Below are positions 51,003 through 51,080 of a stretch of DNA of 51,080 nt, piece after piece. Each line of letters opens with the position of its first letter. The first letter of the stretch is position 1. The stretch is from positions 1 through 51,080 of the forward strand of contig NZ_BMDZ01000041.1 in the NCBI RefSeq assembly GCF_014636235.1, read 5' to 3'. Origin of the DNA: Tistrella bauzanensis. Its GTDB lineage: Bacteria > Pseudomonadota > Alphaproteobacteria > Tistrellales > Tistrellaceae. Made by a program: the position numbers and the translations under genes. The notes beneath the pieces are model-generated. The model did not search any database, was not told the origin of the DNA, and was given only the letters and a program-made list of their open reading frames with translations.

Positions 51003-51080
51003 GCAGCCTGTCGGACTTTCCCCAGCGTGCGAGCGGTGCGATGATTCCGTTGGTTTCAACGGGATTGCGCGCTGATGGCC
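51003..51080. mobile_element. Possible insertion-sequence terminus at window edge
   Basis: From 51003 the sequence begins CAGCCTGTCGGACTTTCC, resembling, from memory, terminal repeats of IS1182/IS5-like elements. It no longer looks like the GTA peptidase gene expected at this place: in the frame that would end at the TGA overlapping the tail-gene start, a stop lies only three codons earlier. Only about 78 bases are visible and no transposase can be read, so this is tentative. Confidence 0.3.

Overview
The window is high-GC bacterial DNA (by eye about two thirds G+C) with strong third-position GC bias. Gene content points to an alphaproteobacterium, most likely Rhodospirillales: a ccoNOQPGH cbb3 oxidase locus, class II DAHP synthase, an nadE-gltX-cysS-cimA block, DUF2793 plus a gene-transfer-agent (GTA) type tail protein, and TRAP transporters. 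A Tistrella-like organism would fit, but that is a guess from content, not a match.

Layout. 1-1370: a truncated tctC fragment, then a gene-poor AT-richer stretch that ends in an orphan intrinsic terminator (candidate small RNA). 1368-1964: PaaI-like thioesterase. 2714-9692 (+): cbb3 cytochrome oxidase operon ccoN-O-Q-P-G-H, an unknown membrane protein and a TauE/SafE-DsbD_2-like membrane protein; no ccoI or ccoS is seen. 9652-11555: EamA exporter divergent from an AraC regulator. 11659-12273: rpsD. 12361-18552 (-): vitamin B12 uptake operon behind a cobalamin riboswitch; its first gene is an unassigned SAM methyltransferase, followed by a btuB-like receptor and btuF/btuC/btuD-like ABC genes. 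18662-21911 (-): an unusual TrmJ-nicotinamidase fusion and cimA. 21999-24505 (-): a lower-GC DUF1501/DUF1800 pair. 24606-33578 (-): cysS, gltX, nadE, pncB, class II aroG, gor. 33687-35147 (-): gabD. 35375-35812 (+): a small secreted protein. 35841-42887: two divergent catabolic operons (amidohydrolase-TetR-fumarylacetoacetase versus a DctPQM TRAP transporter plus cupin). 42947-44773 (-): glmS. 45043-45117: tRNA-Val(CAC). 45200-46168 (-): a second EamA exporter. 46210-50988 (-): the distal end of a GTA/prophage tail module, with a possible IS terminus at 51003.

How the parts fit. The cco genes build a high-affinity terminal oxidase and part of its assembly apparatus. The B12 operon gives riboswitch-controlled outer- and inner-membrane corrinoid uptake. 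PncA (fused to TrmJ), PncB and NadE together make a nearly complete nicotinamide-to-NAD salvage route. The TRAP/amidohydrolase/FAH/cupin genes look like one uptake-and-degradation unit for an unidentified acid or amide, under a local TetR regulator.

The strongest candidates for something new are the TrmJ-PncA fusion, the methyltransferase heading the B12-riboswitch operon, the 30-bp in-frame repeat in ccoG, the low-GC DUF1501/DUF1800 insertion, and the orphan-terminator RNA near 1.2 kb. None could be tested by database search here.
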